A stretch of DNA of 64,000 nucleotides from NCBI GenBank assembly GCA_013399875.1, contig VXAZ01007998.1, positions 1-64,000 on the forward strand. Reading direction: 5' to 3'. Numbering within the stretch: position 1 is the stretch's first letter; each line of letters starts with the position of its first letter. Source of the stretch: Gymnorhina tibicen (Eukaryota > Chordata > Aves > Passeriformes > Artamidae). A program made the position numbers and the translations under genes. Below the pieces are notes generated by a model. That model saw nothing but the letters and a program-made list of their open reading frames with translations, searched no databases and had not been told where the DNA came from. Below, piece after piece: positions 27,164 through 38,444 of the stretch.

Positions 27164-29968
27164 ATGCCACAAAGCTGTTTTCTACAGGTTTGCCACCATT
27201 GGGAGCTACCTCATAGCATAAAGATATATGAGCCTTCAACGTGATCCTCATGTGGTTCCAAACAATGTCACTGGTTATTACATTGCAGACTCTTGTAGTG
27301 CTAAGGACATATGACTTCACTATTTGGACTAGCTTTAAAGAATCTCTACTGTGAGATATACTATAGATAGTATAATCTATTATGAAAGCACTCCATAACT
27401 TAAAAAGCAGATTTATGTGCTCCAAGAGTGCTTGAAAATTTTTCAGTGTATGATTTAGTTTTCCATTCCTTCTTTAGGGTAAGAGTCGTAGTTCACCCAT
27501 GAGTTCTCTTCAGCCGTCTTTATTTCTATGCTGCTTCATTAGATTACCTGTGTAAATTCACCCAGTCTTCTAAACATCCTCTTTAAACTCTTGTATCTTT
27601 TGAGCTTTGAACTCTAGATTTTCAGGCTTTGGACTGCCCAGTGGCAAATGCTCATTCAAATCAATGGTATTCCTCAATATTTTTTCCCTGCCCTTCTGCT
27701 TACCTCACTGGTTACATTTCTATTTTAACAGAAGTCCAGGCTTCACAAATACATTATTCCAGAACTGGAAAACATGAGTAGTTATCCTAGTTGCTTTAAC
27801 TCATTAGCATTGCCCAATTAAGTAGCTGAAAGTGACTGTATCTCAATATTCTAGGAATATTCACATAGCAGCCTTCTAAGTATTAGTATGGCATTATTTA
27901 TATAATGAATGATGTCATTTCAAAACTGCTGAGTCAGAGAAGAATAATGTTGTGGCAATTTTTCCTTGTTTCTTCCTTTAAGAAGAAATAATTTGATTTT
28001 CCATGCTAGTCGCTTCTTTGCTTTCCACTGAGAGAATCTGACCCAGTGATCCACGAATTAAGCTGCCAATTGCTGTTGAAGGTAGATTACAGAGCCCAAG
28101 GACAGGATTCATCTCATCAAGCTATATATGTCTACAGTGTACATATACACGCCTGAGCCACTCTCCTAAAATCCTTTGTCAATCACTAAAGTTTTCTTCA
28201 CTGAGAAGTGCCTTCATAGGCACTTTACAGGTTTGATTGATCTGCCTTATTTTAGACATATACTTTCAGAAGAAATTAATCATGTCCAGGACACCACTGG
28301 CTAGTTTGATTAGATTGTCATAGATTAGACAGGAAAACCTCAGCGACTAACTCAGATTGAACATCTCCATTTAGTCCCATGATTCACATTCTGAGACATG
28401 CAGAATAAGCTGTTCAGATTCTTTTTACCCACCTGGTTCCTTTCTTAATCTTTTTGCTACAAGTATCTTTTCTCTTTCATAGCTCTTCCATGTTAGGTAT
28501 CTTATAGACGTGTTTGGCAGAGGTAGCTGATCTCCTAATCTCCTGTACTGACTGAGTTATTCAGATTACATTTCTTGATGAATGCACATTGTATTTTCCA
28601 AGTAATTGTTTATTTTAATGAGCTCTGTCTTCATAGTTCTTTAATTCGTCAAAACTATCAGTGAGTCTTATCATACATATCTCTCTCTTTTGGCAGTGTT
28701 ATTTTAGATAACTTCTTACACCTTTTAGAGGGCAGAAGCAATAGTTATTATTCTTAAGCAAATGAAGAAAATTTGGTTTTAGAGGGATAGCTAAAATAAA
28801 CGCTACAGATGTTTCTGGAAATTTGGTAGTGGTTCATCTGTTACCAACTGTTATCTAGCTTTAAGAAAGGTGAAGACTTTCTGCAAGGCAATATGACAAC
28901 ATGAGCTTGATACTATGTCTTAACTGAAAGTTTGATAGATGCGCTGCTCAGTTAAATCTATATCCAGAACACAGGAAAATGCTTCTGATTCAGAGTAACT
29001 TGGACAAGAGGGAGAAGAAGGAAGACAGGAATGACACACAGAGAGAAAAAAATAGATATATTAGTTTAGAGTTTATTTATTTTACATACTAACATTTTGA
29101 ATAAAGGGCATGTTTTTTATTCAATATGCAGGTCTGAAGGTTCGTGGATAAGGTGAGAAGTCTATTTTCTTTTTCTTTCTTACACTATGCTGAATAAGAA
29201 CTACTAAAAGTGCTTCAAGGAAAATTCCAGCTGAAAAAAATGCAAGTAGATAAAATAACAGAAGATTTTACATTCTGTCTATACTGCGTGTATACATTCA
29301 CATGAATATGATGGCTATTGTACAGGGAATTACAGGACCGGATCAGGATTTGTCATCTGGATAATAACATAAAAAGTACCTACAAAACTTTAAAGAAATA
29401 TGTTTCTAACTGAATTTTCCCAGTTTTCTTAGTGGTATTCTGCCTAGCATAGTAGTTCTTGGGCAAAAGTCCAAACATGGATTTCAGTCAGTCTCACAAC
29501 TCTCTTGTAAAAGTTTGGCTATAAAACTGGCTGTAATACAGCTTTGCATGCTGTCATTATCTTTATTGACCGAAAATACAGCGCATAACTCCTTAGATTT
29601 TTAAGACACATTTTAATTTCTTTTATTGCTGACCAAGAATTTTAGTAAGTCGTTATAAATGTCCATTTTCAATTTCTGCTAATGCTATTGATGTGATTTC
29701 ATATAGTCACGGGATCTTTAAGTCTTATAAATGCACAGATTTATGGAACCCTAGTCTGTTGCTAGTGAAATGAAAATAGCACTTGTTCCTGCACTAGTTG
29801 CTCCTCATGGGAATTCAAGCTTAAAACTCACTGTGACCTGCCCGCAAAAGTCCATCTTGATGTTTTAAATGGGCAGGGTGGGAGCAAGTTCCCTAGATTG
29901 TCTCAGTTAGCCTGCTGGTTCAAACTGATAACAGTAACTAAATCTGGTAACATCAGATTTATATGGTT

Positions 29969-30062
29969 TTGGGCCAAATCCTAATAATTTTACTTACTTT
30001 ATTTCTGTTCAAGTGAAACCCTGCTGAAATTAATGGGGATTTGACTAAGTGATGATAGGACT
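29969..30062. repeat. Possible ancient amniote repeat remnant
   Basis: The segment opens with GGGCCAAATCCTAAT and holds a block similar to the TCAATGGGA-type motif of old repeats common in birds, crocodiles and turtles. The mirrored end is decayed. This is a weak resemblance recalled from memory, not a firm call. Confidence 0.25.
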
Positions 30063-30103
30063 AGGTGGAACAATTGGCTGAATCAACATATTTCAAGAAT
30101 TTT

Positions 30104-30119
30104 GGGGTGGGGAGGGGGG
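30104..30119 (+). repeat. Short G-rich tract
   Basis: Runs of four, four and six G are separated by single T and A bases, so it could form a compact G-quadruplex if the last run is split. Isolated, with no promoter features beside it. Confidence 0.6.
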
Positions 30120-33100
30120 AGTGTAGTTGTTTTTTGCATATGCAGAATAAAAACACACTCTTTTCCTTCACATACTTCTTGGGTTTTGCTGCACTGTTAT
30201 GAAAGTTTTTGCCACATAAACACCCCTTTCCCCCATAGTAACAGAACAGCTATTTGTTATGAGTGAAATAAGCAATAGCTGCTTGAAGTGCTGAAGCTGT
30301 TCACATTTAGAAATATGTGAGGGGATACCACAGCCGAGGATATGTCTTCTCTTCCTCCTCATCATGCCAAGCTTTCTTTCAAGTACCACATATTATTCAT
30401 CAGAAAGGTATTAGAGTGCATTTAAAATCATTCCATTAATGTCAGAATATTTACTATGCAATGCTCAGATTTCCACCATCGCATGCCTGTGCTCAAAACT
30501 GTGAAAAAAGTGATGATGCCATTACACTTCCTCAGCCCATTCTCCTTTTCTTTCATCACCTTTCATTTTCAGCTCTTTATTTCATTTCGTTAGAATTTCT
30601 CACACAGATTCTGACTCCTTCACTCGCAGGTGGTGAGGGGTACCAGTAAAAGAGCTCATTAGGTGGAAATCTACTGTCATTGGAAGTTTGTGTCAAACCT
30701 CCTGATGTCTTCCCTGCACACTGAAGGTAATGAGAATTGAGGGGCTATGCATCACTCTGATCTCCTTACTTATCATTAGTGAATGTGGGTAAAGCAATTT
30801 TGGAAACCATACTGTGCATTTTTGGGGGAGGCAAGAATGAATAATTTAAAGCTTTTTCCTTTGGCTTTGCTCTGAACACTGTTTTAAGAATATACATGAG
30901 AACTAGTGGTAAACTAAGGAAATACAGCGTATCTTAAAAGAGTTTCCCTTTATTCAAACAATTTGCTATTTCTGTGCCAGACAGACTCCCAGGGCAATAC
31001 AGAGTCAAAAGAAAGCCTGTCTGCATGTCCAAATTATTCCCAAAGCTCTGAGAACTGGCTGGGGTAGAGGGGAGTAGGGCATGGGCAGCTGATACTGACC
31101 ATGGAAACAGTGACTGACCAGGGAATATGCTTTACCTGCATCTCCCATTAGGGAAAGATGGGGCAGTTGGAGCTCATGCAGCCTCACGTTGGCTGAGCTG
31201 ATGCTTTCTTGATGGAGCTACATGTTCATTGAAGTTAATGGCATTAACTAAAAGGGGTTAAATGTCTTGCTTTTTCATTTCTCAGCACACCTGTGCAGGA
31301 CCAGACACAGTTTAGTGCTTATTACTGAAAGCTTATTTTCTGAGAAATGACCAAGATACAGTGTAAAAAGAAACCTAAAAGTGATACTCAGATTTTTTTT
31401 AGACCTCTTCTTTTCACAGATTCCTTTAGCATCAATTTCAATTTAGATGCTAATCTCATTTTTGCTTTTTGAGGGAGTGTGAATTGAAACCTGTGTGATT
31501 TGAAGCATAACATAAGGGCTCATGTTATATTAAGCTCCTATTATAGAGTGGATCATATCAACATAAACAGCATCTATCAGGGTCTTGGAAAAGTGCTGCA
31601 GGAACATTTCACATGACACTTTAAAGAGTCTAGATGGGGGAAGAACTTGGTTTCTTTTGCTTAAACTACCACTGCAAAACAGAAAAAGATGAAGGGAGGA
31701 AAAAGGGGCAAAAGCAAAACAAAAAAAAATCAAAATGAATGGAGTAAATGAATTACTGTTCTAAAATGGAAGATAAAGGAAAAGAGCTTGCCAAATATAA
31801 GGTAGGGTAAAATCTTGCTTTTTCGATAGATCAAAGTAAATTAAAATTAATTCCAGTGTTTTCTGCAAATTCTTTTAGATTTGCACTAGTCTAGATGACA
31901 GATGGAATTAGTCAGGCTTTACATCAGTTGCACTGATAGCAGAATTTGTCTCTGTAACACTGCGAGAGGGTGGGCTGTCTTTCAGTGCAAAGAATCCTCC
32001 TATTGATCCAATGATTTCCTCCTTTGTTTGTCCTTAGCTCCTCATAATAGTTTTAAATTCCTTTTATTCACTCTCTTTCCTTTTCTTCCCTAGTCTGTGT
32101 GAAAGATTCTGAATCATGCTGCATTACCAGTTTCCACTCCCACATTTTAGATTTATTTTTACAACCCTCCTACCTTTGCAGTAATTCTTCTCAACACTGT
32201 TCCCACAATACCAGCATCTGCTGCTTCCTATCCCTCAGGCACTCACACTGTCGTACCAAACACTATTTGGAATTTTACTTGAACAAAAATGCTAGCACAC
32301 TACAACAAGCTGAGGTGCACAAGTTCTTCTCTTATACTGATTTTACTGTCTTTTTAATGCAGCTATTATCTCAGTTTACTCAATAAATTTTTCTAAAGTC
32401 TTTCCATCATAAGGAAATCTGTGCTGCCCTTCCAAAAGGATATGAAGTCACCACATTCTCTTTTGGTCACATTTTCAACAAGAAGTAATACTGCTAAGTG
32501 AAATACCATTTTCTGTCAGAAATCTCACTTTAGCCGGCCAAGATGTCACAATATAAATTTTAAAATCTTGTTAAACTTTTTTCCCTATCTTCCTATCAGC
32601 CCTGTCTTACCTAAACCACATAACAGCTTAGTCATTTAGCAAGCACCACTCCACAGATTGCCCATGAAAACATAACATTAGTTGTGAAGGGGTTTAGACA
32701 CAGCATGTGCAAACCCATTCGAACAGAGTGGAAGACAACAAAGGTTCTGATTTCAAGGAAAGTGCCATAGTCTGCTGCTCCAGTCTGTGCAGAGATCTAA
32801 CACAAGGCTGTTTTGCAGTTGCAAACATTTATAGCCCTGTGCATTCCCTAAGAATGGCTATTATTTCTAATTGGAAAACACAGCTTTGTGATTACAGAGT
32901 TGAACAGGAATTAAAAAGCAGATTGCTTTTCCACAGATTTTCCTCTATCTCTCTTGTGGACAGTGAACAAATCATCTTCCTTTCCTGTGCTTCAGTTTCT
33001 TTTCCTGTACAGTGCACTCCGAATATTTTCATGGTTAGTAGTCCATATTTATGGCATAAATTGCTTGTGTACAGAGCCTGCAGTAAGTTTTAATCAGGTA

Positions 33101-34213
33101 CATGCATTACCACACACAGAAAAAGCTTACTGTTCACCTTGAGAAAAAATGTATTTTCTTATGCAGAGTGTATGTTACTTTATTCAAGGCATAAGTAGAC
33201 ACCATTGCAGTAACTATTCTGCCATTTCCATTGACTGAAGTTTCAAGTCTATATCCACTGCAATCACACCAAAAAAAAGAGAAGAAATTGCCACGATCTT
33301 CTTCTGACCTGACTTTAACTGACCATAAATTGTATTTGCACCTTCTGAACTACTGTAACTTTCCATCTGCATGTGGTTTTGGCCATTTCTCCCTGGATAA
33401 AGCTATTACACTTTGTACAGCACTTGTATTTTGAAAAAGAACAAACACAACTACATTAAAGAAGAAAAGGAGGGAGATGATGGGTCTGGTAAGGCAGGGA
33501 ACTTGCAAATTCTTTCTTTTGGAAGACTTGTTCCCACTGTGTCCCAAGCAGTCCTTCACACACAGCAAACTGAAAATGTGATGGTAGCCTGTGCCAGCAT
33601 TTGGATGTAATAATAAGAGTGAAGATGAGGTGTCACATGCTTCAGCATATGTTAGCAGGCAAACTTTGTCCCCTGGCTCTATGAAGTGTTTGAATGCTGC
33701 CTGTAGATTTTCCAGGAGCTCAAGTTTGGATGCTTCCAGTGTTATATGTAAAACAGAATGCTCTGCAGGGAACCCTTCAGCAATGGTTGAATGCAGACCT
33801 GAAGGGATACAGAATGAACATCACAACACACAGTGGGTTTAGCACTTTACTATGCAGTCTGTTTAAAGAGAGCTTCAGAGAGAAGTTCCTGCTTCATCAA
33901 GTTTCACCTTTTAGATAATTGTGGATATGTAAGTGGGATTCTCATTTCTTCATCTGAGGTGTGTTTTCACAGCGTGAGATGCTGGCACAGTGCTGTGGCA
34001 TCTTGTTAACAGACAAGGTTACTGCGTCAGCTAACAGCTGAGTTCCAGGAACATCTTAGTACAGTTCAACGAAATCACACAAACCATTTGCCTGGGCCTT
34101 GTAATGAATGCACAGGCATAAACTACATCACATAAACTTTGAAGTGAAATCTTTGTAACTAGCAATGATTGGACGATAAGATTGTTTCTCAGTAAAGTTT
34201 GATGTTTTAACTA

Positions 34214-34410
34214 TATTTGCGATGTGTGGTTTTTTGGGTGTTTGGGGTTTTGGGTTGTGTTCAGGGTTGTTAGTTTTCTTGTTATTGTGTTTTTGTGGAG
34301 GTTTCGTGGCTTTTTGTTTTGGGGGGCATTTTTTGTGTTCGAATTGTGGTTTTTTGGTTGTTTGGGATAGGTTGAGTTTTTGTTTGTTTGTTTTATTTGT
34401 TGGTCTGTAC
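34214..34410 (+). repeat. G/T-biased low-complexity tract with G-quadruplex potential
   Basis: For about 190 bases the plus strand is overwhelmingly G and T, with very little A or C. Four G runs at 34236-34238, 34244-34247, 34252-34254 and 34264-34266 have loops of 5, 4 and 9 bases, which satisfies a relaxed G-quadruplex pattern. The 78-codon frame through it (Gly/Phe/Leu/Cys-rich) is a composition artefact. Confidence 0.7.
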
Positions 34411-34454
34411 TTAGATTTGTCAGTAAAACAGACTCTTCTTATAGTGGTTTTGTC

Positions 34455-34484
34455 CTGACTGACTGGCTGACTGACTGGCTGACT
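34455..34484. repeat. 12-bp tandem repeat, 2.5 copies
   Basis: The unit CTGACTGACTGG occurs at 34455 and 34467, followed by a half unit CTGACT at 34479. It is perfect over its length and so probably young or actively slipping. It lies just after the G/T-biased tract. Confidence 0.85.
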
Positions 34485-34489
34485 CTAAG

Positions 34490-35495
34490 GACCACTATAT
34501 ATAATAGGGCTATTCATGTGAATTTTAAAACAAACTCTTAATCTGAAACAGATAATCCTGTTTTGAAAAGCTGTCTAATCCAAAGAAGAAAACTCAAGAG
34601 AGAATCCATCAACACGAGTAAGAATATCTGTAACTCCTGTAGGAGAACCTCTGTTCTGTGGGACCACACAAACATTTGTTATGTGTGTTCAACAGCAAGA
34701 AGAGCAATATTCTCATAGCTTGGTTCTGGGCCTCAGTTTTGATCTGGATCACATTAGGTTTTGCTTTCAGTTGTTATTCAGGATGTACCCACACTTAATT
34801 ATCTGTCTCCTTTTACAACAAGATGGAAGTTGCAGGACTGTCTGATTACTTCAATGACATTCCCATTTGAAGACCTGCACTTTTATGAAATTGAACCTCA
34901 TTAAATCAAAGGTCCTTTTCTATGTTACACTGTTATATATCAACTCCCTTCACTGCAGGCACTTTCATTTGATGTTACTCTTATTCCGATTTAATGCACT
35001 GTGAGTGTCAGAGCAGTCCTGCCATCTGACATTATTTTTGACAAAGTTCCATTTTATCACTTGCAAATTCCTGGCATGTTAAAAACTCCAGTTGATTGAA
35101 CATCCCAAAAGGAAGGAGACAGGTAAAAGTGGAAAGAGTGAGAAGATGAGATATGAAAATCCTAACACTCATGTTTATTTACAGATTAATTATTGCAAGT
35201 AATTTGATTTCCAAGGATTTATGAGGTCAGCTGTATTTGCTGTAATTTATTTAGAACATAACTTCCAGATTTCAAATAGGCATCAGCTCCACCTAACATA
35301 TTACTTCCAGCCTCAATTTTTTCTATTTCACACGATAAATATTTTGATGTAAAGTTCTGTAGCTAATTTTAAATGATCCTTTTACAGAAGATATTGTTGC
35401 TTATTTTATCTGGCACTATTTCCCAAACACATCTTAAAGAGATGTTGAAATAATCAGGCTGAAAATAATTAAGTTTTTAAGCCTCACTCAGTTCT
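34490..35495. other. Unique non-coding DNA
   Basis: No gene, RNA or mobile element is recognisable between the 12-bp tandem repeat and CR1 copy A. Confidence 0.65.
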
Positions 35496-35849
35496 AAAGT
35501 TGTTGAGAACTACCTCAACAGATCATCTAGTCTAAACTTCCTGCTCAAACAGGGTGAGCTACAGTAGATTGCTGAGGGCTGTGTCCTGTTGGATTTTGAA
35601 TATTTCCAAAGATGGAAACTTCACATTCTCTGGGCAAACTGTCCCACAAACCAGTCTTGCAGTGGAAAAAGAAGAAAACAACCTACCCACCCCCTGGAAA
35701 AAACCCAACCCGCTTTTTCCCTGTGTTAAAGTGAAATTTCTTGTATTTTTCCCTATGTCCATTGCCTCTTGTCTTACTCCTGTCACTTTTTAATCTTTGA
35801 GGTTCTTTGCGGGGCTTGCTCCAGTCTTTTGATGTCTCACTTGTACTGC

Positions 35850-37430
35850 GGAACCCAGCATAGGACCCAGTAATTCAGATAAATACTGGGAAAGTACCAT
35901 CTCCCTCTACCTGCGAGCACTGCTCTGCCTCATGGAGCTCTTAATGCTTTTGACCTTTTCTTTTTCTACAAAAGCACATTGCGGGCTGATGGCAAGTTTG
36001 GGGTCCACCAGGTCAAGTCATTTTCTGCCATGCTGATTTCCAGCTGATCAACCCCCAGCCTCTCCTGATGAGGGGGATTAATCTTGTCCAAATGCAGAAT
36101 TTTGCACTTAACCTTTGTTGAAATTCATGAGATTGTTGCTAGTCTGTTTCTTGTCCAGGCACCTCCAAGCTGCAACAGACCCATCTGATCTATCAACCAT
36201 TCATCTCACACTTTCTGAGGAAACATTCTGTCCCATCATCCAAGTCACTAAAAATTATGTTAAGTAGTATTTGCCCTGGTTTTGATCCCTGGGGTACTAC
36301 ACTAGTAACTGGCCTCAATCTGAAACTTGTGTTCTGGTCAAAACCATGAGAGCCAGTTTTCAATCCACCTCACTGCCCATATACCTAGCCCACATTTCAT
36401 CAGTTTACCAGTGAGAATGTTACAGGAAATGGAGTTGAAAACCTTGCTAAAGGTAAGAACAGCATCCAGTGCTTTCCCCTCATCCACCATGGCAGTCACC
36501 TACCTCATCATAGAAGTCTGTGAAGTTCATCATGCATGATTTCCCCTTCATAAATCCCTGCTAATGACTTCAAATGACTTTCTTGTCCTTCATGTGTTGG
36601 GAAACGTTTTTGAAGAGGATTCAGTCCATTGCTTTCCATCAGATAAAGAAGAGACTGACTGGCCTGTGCTGCACTGGATCCTCCTTCATTTCGTTCAGGA
36701 AGGCAGGACTGGAAGTTGCTTTCTTCCAGTACACAGGAATCTCCCTTACTTGCCACAGACTTTCAAAGCTGATCAAGATTGTTCTTGCAGTGAAATGGCT
36801 CAGCTCCCATAGAACTCAGGGGTGCATTCCATCAGGTTCCAGGGTCTTATGTATGTCCAGTTTTGTTTAAATGTGCTTTGGTAGATTCTTATTGCCCTGG
36901 AATTCCTGAAGGCAGGTCTTAGCAGTGAAAAACAAGGTGAGAGTCTCAAAGACTCCTTTGGCCTTTTCCATGTCCTTTGTGATGAGATCCCGTTTCCCCT
37001 TCAGCAACACTCCCATACTTTTCTTCAACTTCCTTCTGCTGTTTATGCATGTGTAGAAACTTTCTTTCCTGCACTTCACACGTTTCATCAGGTTTAACTC
37101 CAGAAGGGCTTTGGTTTTCCTAATCCAATACTTTCATGTTGGTCCAGGGTACAGTGTTTATTTGTCCCAGGGTACTTTTTCTCTGCTTCCACCTTTTGCA
37201 CTGTTCCTTTATGTTTGAGTTCAGTCAAAAAGCTCCTTGATCATCCATGAAGTCCTCCTGTTTGTCAAAATGGATCTTTCTTGATCTCAGAGGAGGCAAA
37301 CCTTGCAAATAAATCAGTTCTTCTGGACACCTCTCCAGGACTGCAACCCATGGGATTCTTCTAAGAAGACTTCTGAAGAATCTTTCCAAAAGTCCAAGCT
37401 GTGACCCTACTTTTTTTTCTGTTTCCATCT
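35850..37430 (-). pseudogene. CR1 linker and reverse-transcriptase remnant (copy A)
   Basis: The frame at 36867-37088 matches the linker between endonuclease and RT (FFTAKTCLQEFQG, compared with a recalled VFTAKASPQES). The frame at 37225-37428 matches the preceding segment. Near 36290 the minus strand still encodes VPQGS, the RT motif before the catalytic block. At the catalytic position near 36200 the FADD motif has decayed to residues reading CEMN, so both catalytic Asp are gone. Multiple frameshifts make this a dead copy. Confidence 0.75.
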
Positions 37431-37440
37431 TTCAGGTTCC

Positions 37441-38081
37441 TTAACACCTCATGGACACCACAGCCTGTTCCTGAGGTTTATATCCTGGCCAATTCTTTCT
37501 TGTTTGTATGAAGTCCAGTGGAGCACCTCCTCTCATTGGCTCCCTGATCACCTGTGTCAGGAAAGTGCCTTCAATGCACTCCCAAAATGGCTTGGATTTC
37601 CCATGCACTACTGTATTCTCCTTGCAATGTATTTTGGTGGGCTTCAAGTCTCTCATAAAACATAGGGCCTGTGAATATAAGGACTCTTCCAGTTGTGTTG
37701 AGAAAGCCTCAACATTTTAAGCACATTTTCTTCCTAGTAGGGCAGTCTGTGGCACCCACCACATTGTCAGTCATGCAGTTTGCCAACCAATGCCGACCCA
37801 TCAGCTCTCCCCAGCTCATTGTTCGTCTGCAGACACACACCCCATTGCAGTCTCATGTAAAGGGTGGTCCCCTCATGCTGTCCCAGCCTGTCCTTCCTTA
37901 ATAGCCTGTACCCACCTACCACAGTACTCCAGTTGTGTGAGCTATGCCAACAAGTCTCCACGATTCCAGTGAGACTATAACTCTGTAACTGCACACAGAC
38001 CTTTAAGTCCTCCATTTTGTCCCATTCAGAGAGGCAGTAAGTCATCCTGATTTCCCAGGAGGGTAATAGGAGCCTTCCCAA
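37441..38081 (-). pseudogene. CR1 endonuclease remnant (copy A)
   Basis: Two minus-strand frames cover the endonuclease. The frame at 37767-38081 aligns with the N-terminal half (for example DLKVCVQLQSYSLTGIVETCW, a form of the family's ITETWW block, then a DGYKLFRKDRxGRR-like segment seen as GGYRLLRKDRLGQHEG). The frame at 37441-37656 aligns with the C-terminal half (WECIEGTFLTQVIREP, GGAPLDF). An intact enzyme would nick target DNA to prime reverse transcription. The region between the two frames, including the GDFN motif, is lost or decayed. Confidence 0.75.
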
Positions 38082-38089
38082 CAGTTCTG

Positions 38090-38440
38090 CTGGGTAGGCA
38101 CTTCCTTATTTATGTGGATATATTTGTGTGGGGCTACCTTCTGCCCTGGTCTATTGATTACAACATCCCTTGTGTTTATATCAACCTACACCCAAAACTT
38201 GTTCATCACTTCCTCATATTACTGCTGGTCTTTCTCCCCCGTTTCTAATTCAAAGGTTTCCTCACCAGGCTGGCCAGCCAGCTGGCAGAATGCTTTTCGT
38301 TCTGCTTGATCAGATGGATCTCATCTGTCACAAGCAATCCTCAATCCTCACAGGGGGTCTTTGGTTATATGAAACAAAACCATGTTGTCATCAAGGTTTC
38401 ACAGCTGCAAAGCCAATCTTTGACCCACATGTATATTTGC
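38090..38440 (-). pseudogene. CR1 ORF1 C-terminal (SGNH-esterase-like) remnant
   Basis: This part aligns with the end of the CR1 ORF1 that I recall as an esterase-like domain. The minus strand at 38311-38325 encodes DEIHL, matching the Asp-x-x-His block expected near the end of SGNH-type esterases (DGIHLT in the recalled consensus). The upstream catalytic Ser block is outside the truncated copy. Frames are broken, so no product is expected. Confidence 0.6.
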
Positions 38441-38444
38441 AGTA

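Larger units (their letters stand above)
22989..34210. other. Unique AT-rich non-coding DNA, no gene recognised
   Basis: No coding exon, RNA gene or clear mobile element is visible. Open frames stay at or below about 110 codons and look like chance. Local patches include an A-rich/AAAAC run at 27114-27163, a G-rich run at 30104-30119, and a faint possible ancient repeat at 29969-30062. Some blocks, for instance 24130-24330, are of higher complexity and could be conserved non-coding sequence, but I cannot show that without alignment. Confidence 0.7.
35500..38440 (-). mobile_element. CR1 LINE copy A, from end of ORF1 through ORF2 (decayed)
   Basis: About 2.9 kb colinear, in antisense on the plus strand, with a recalled CR1 consensus. 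In minus-strand order it holds the end of ORF1 (38440-38090), the apurinic-type endonuclease (about 38081-37440), the linker (about 37430-36870), the reverse transcriptase (about 36870-35850) and a decayed 3' end near 35500. Frames are interrupted by many stops and indels. The 5' part of ORF1 and the 5' UTR are missing, so this is still a 5'-truncated copy. It is the longest element in the window. Divergence and loss of the 3' octamer repeat suggest it is old. Both ends are approximate. Confidence 0.85.

Noticed and set aside
32707..33093. 128-codon plus-strand frame
   Set aside because: No family resemblance and no supporting gene structure.
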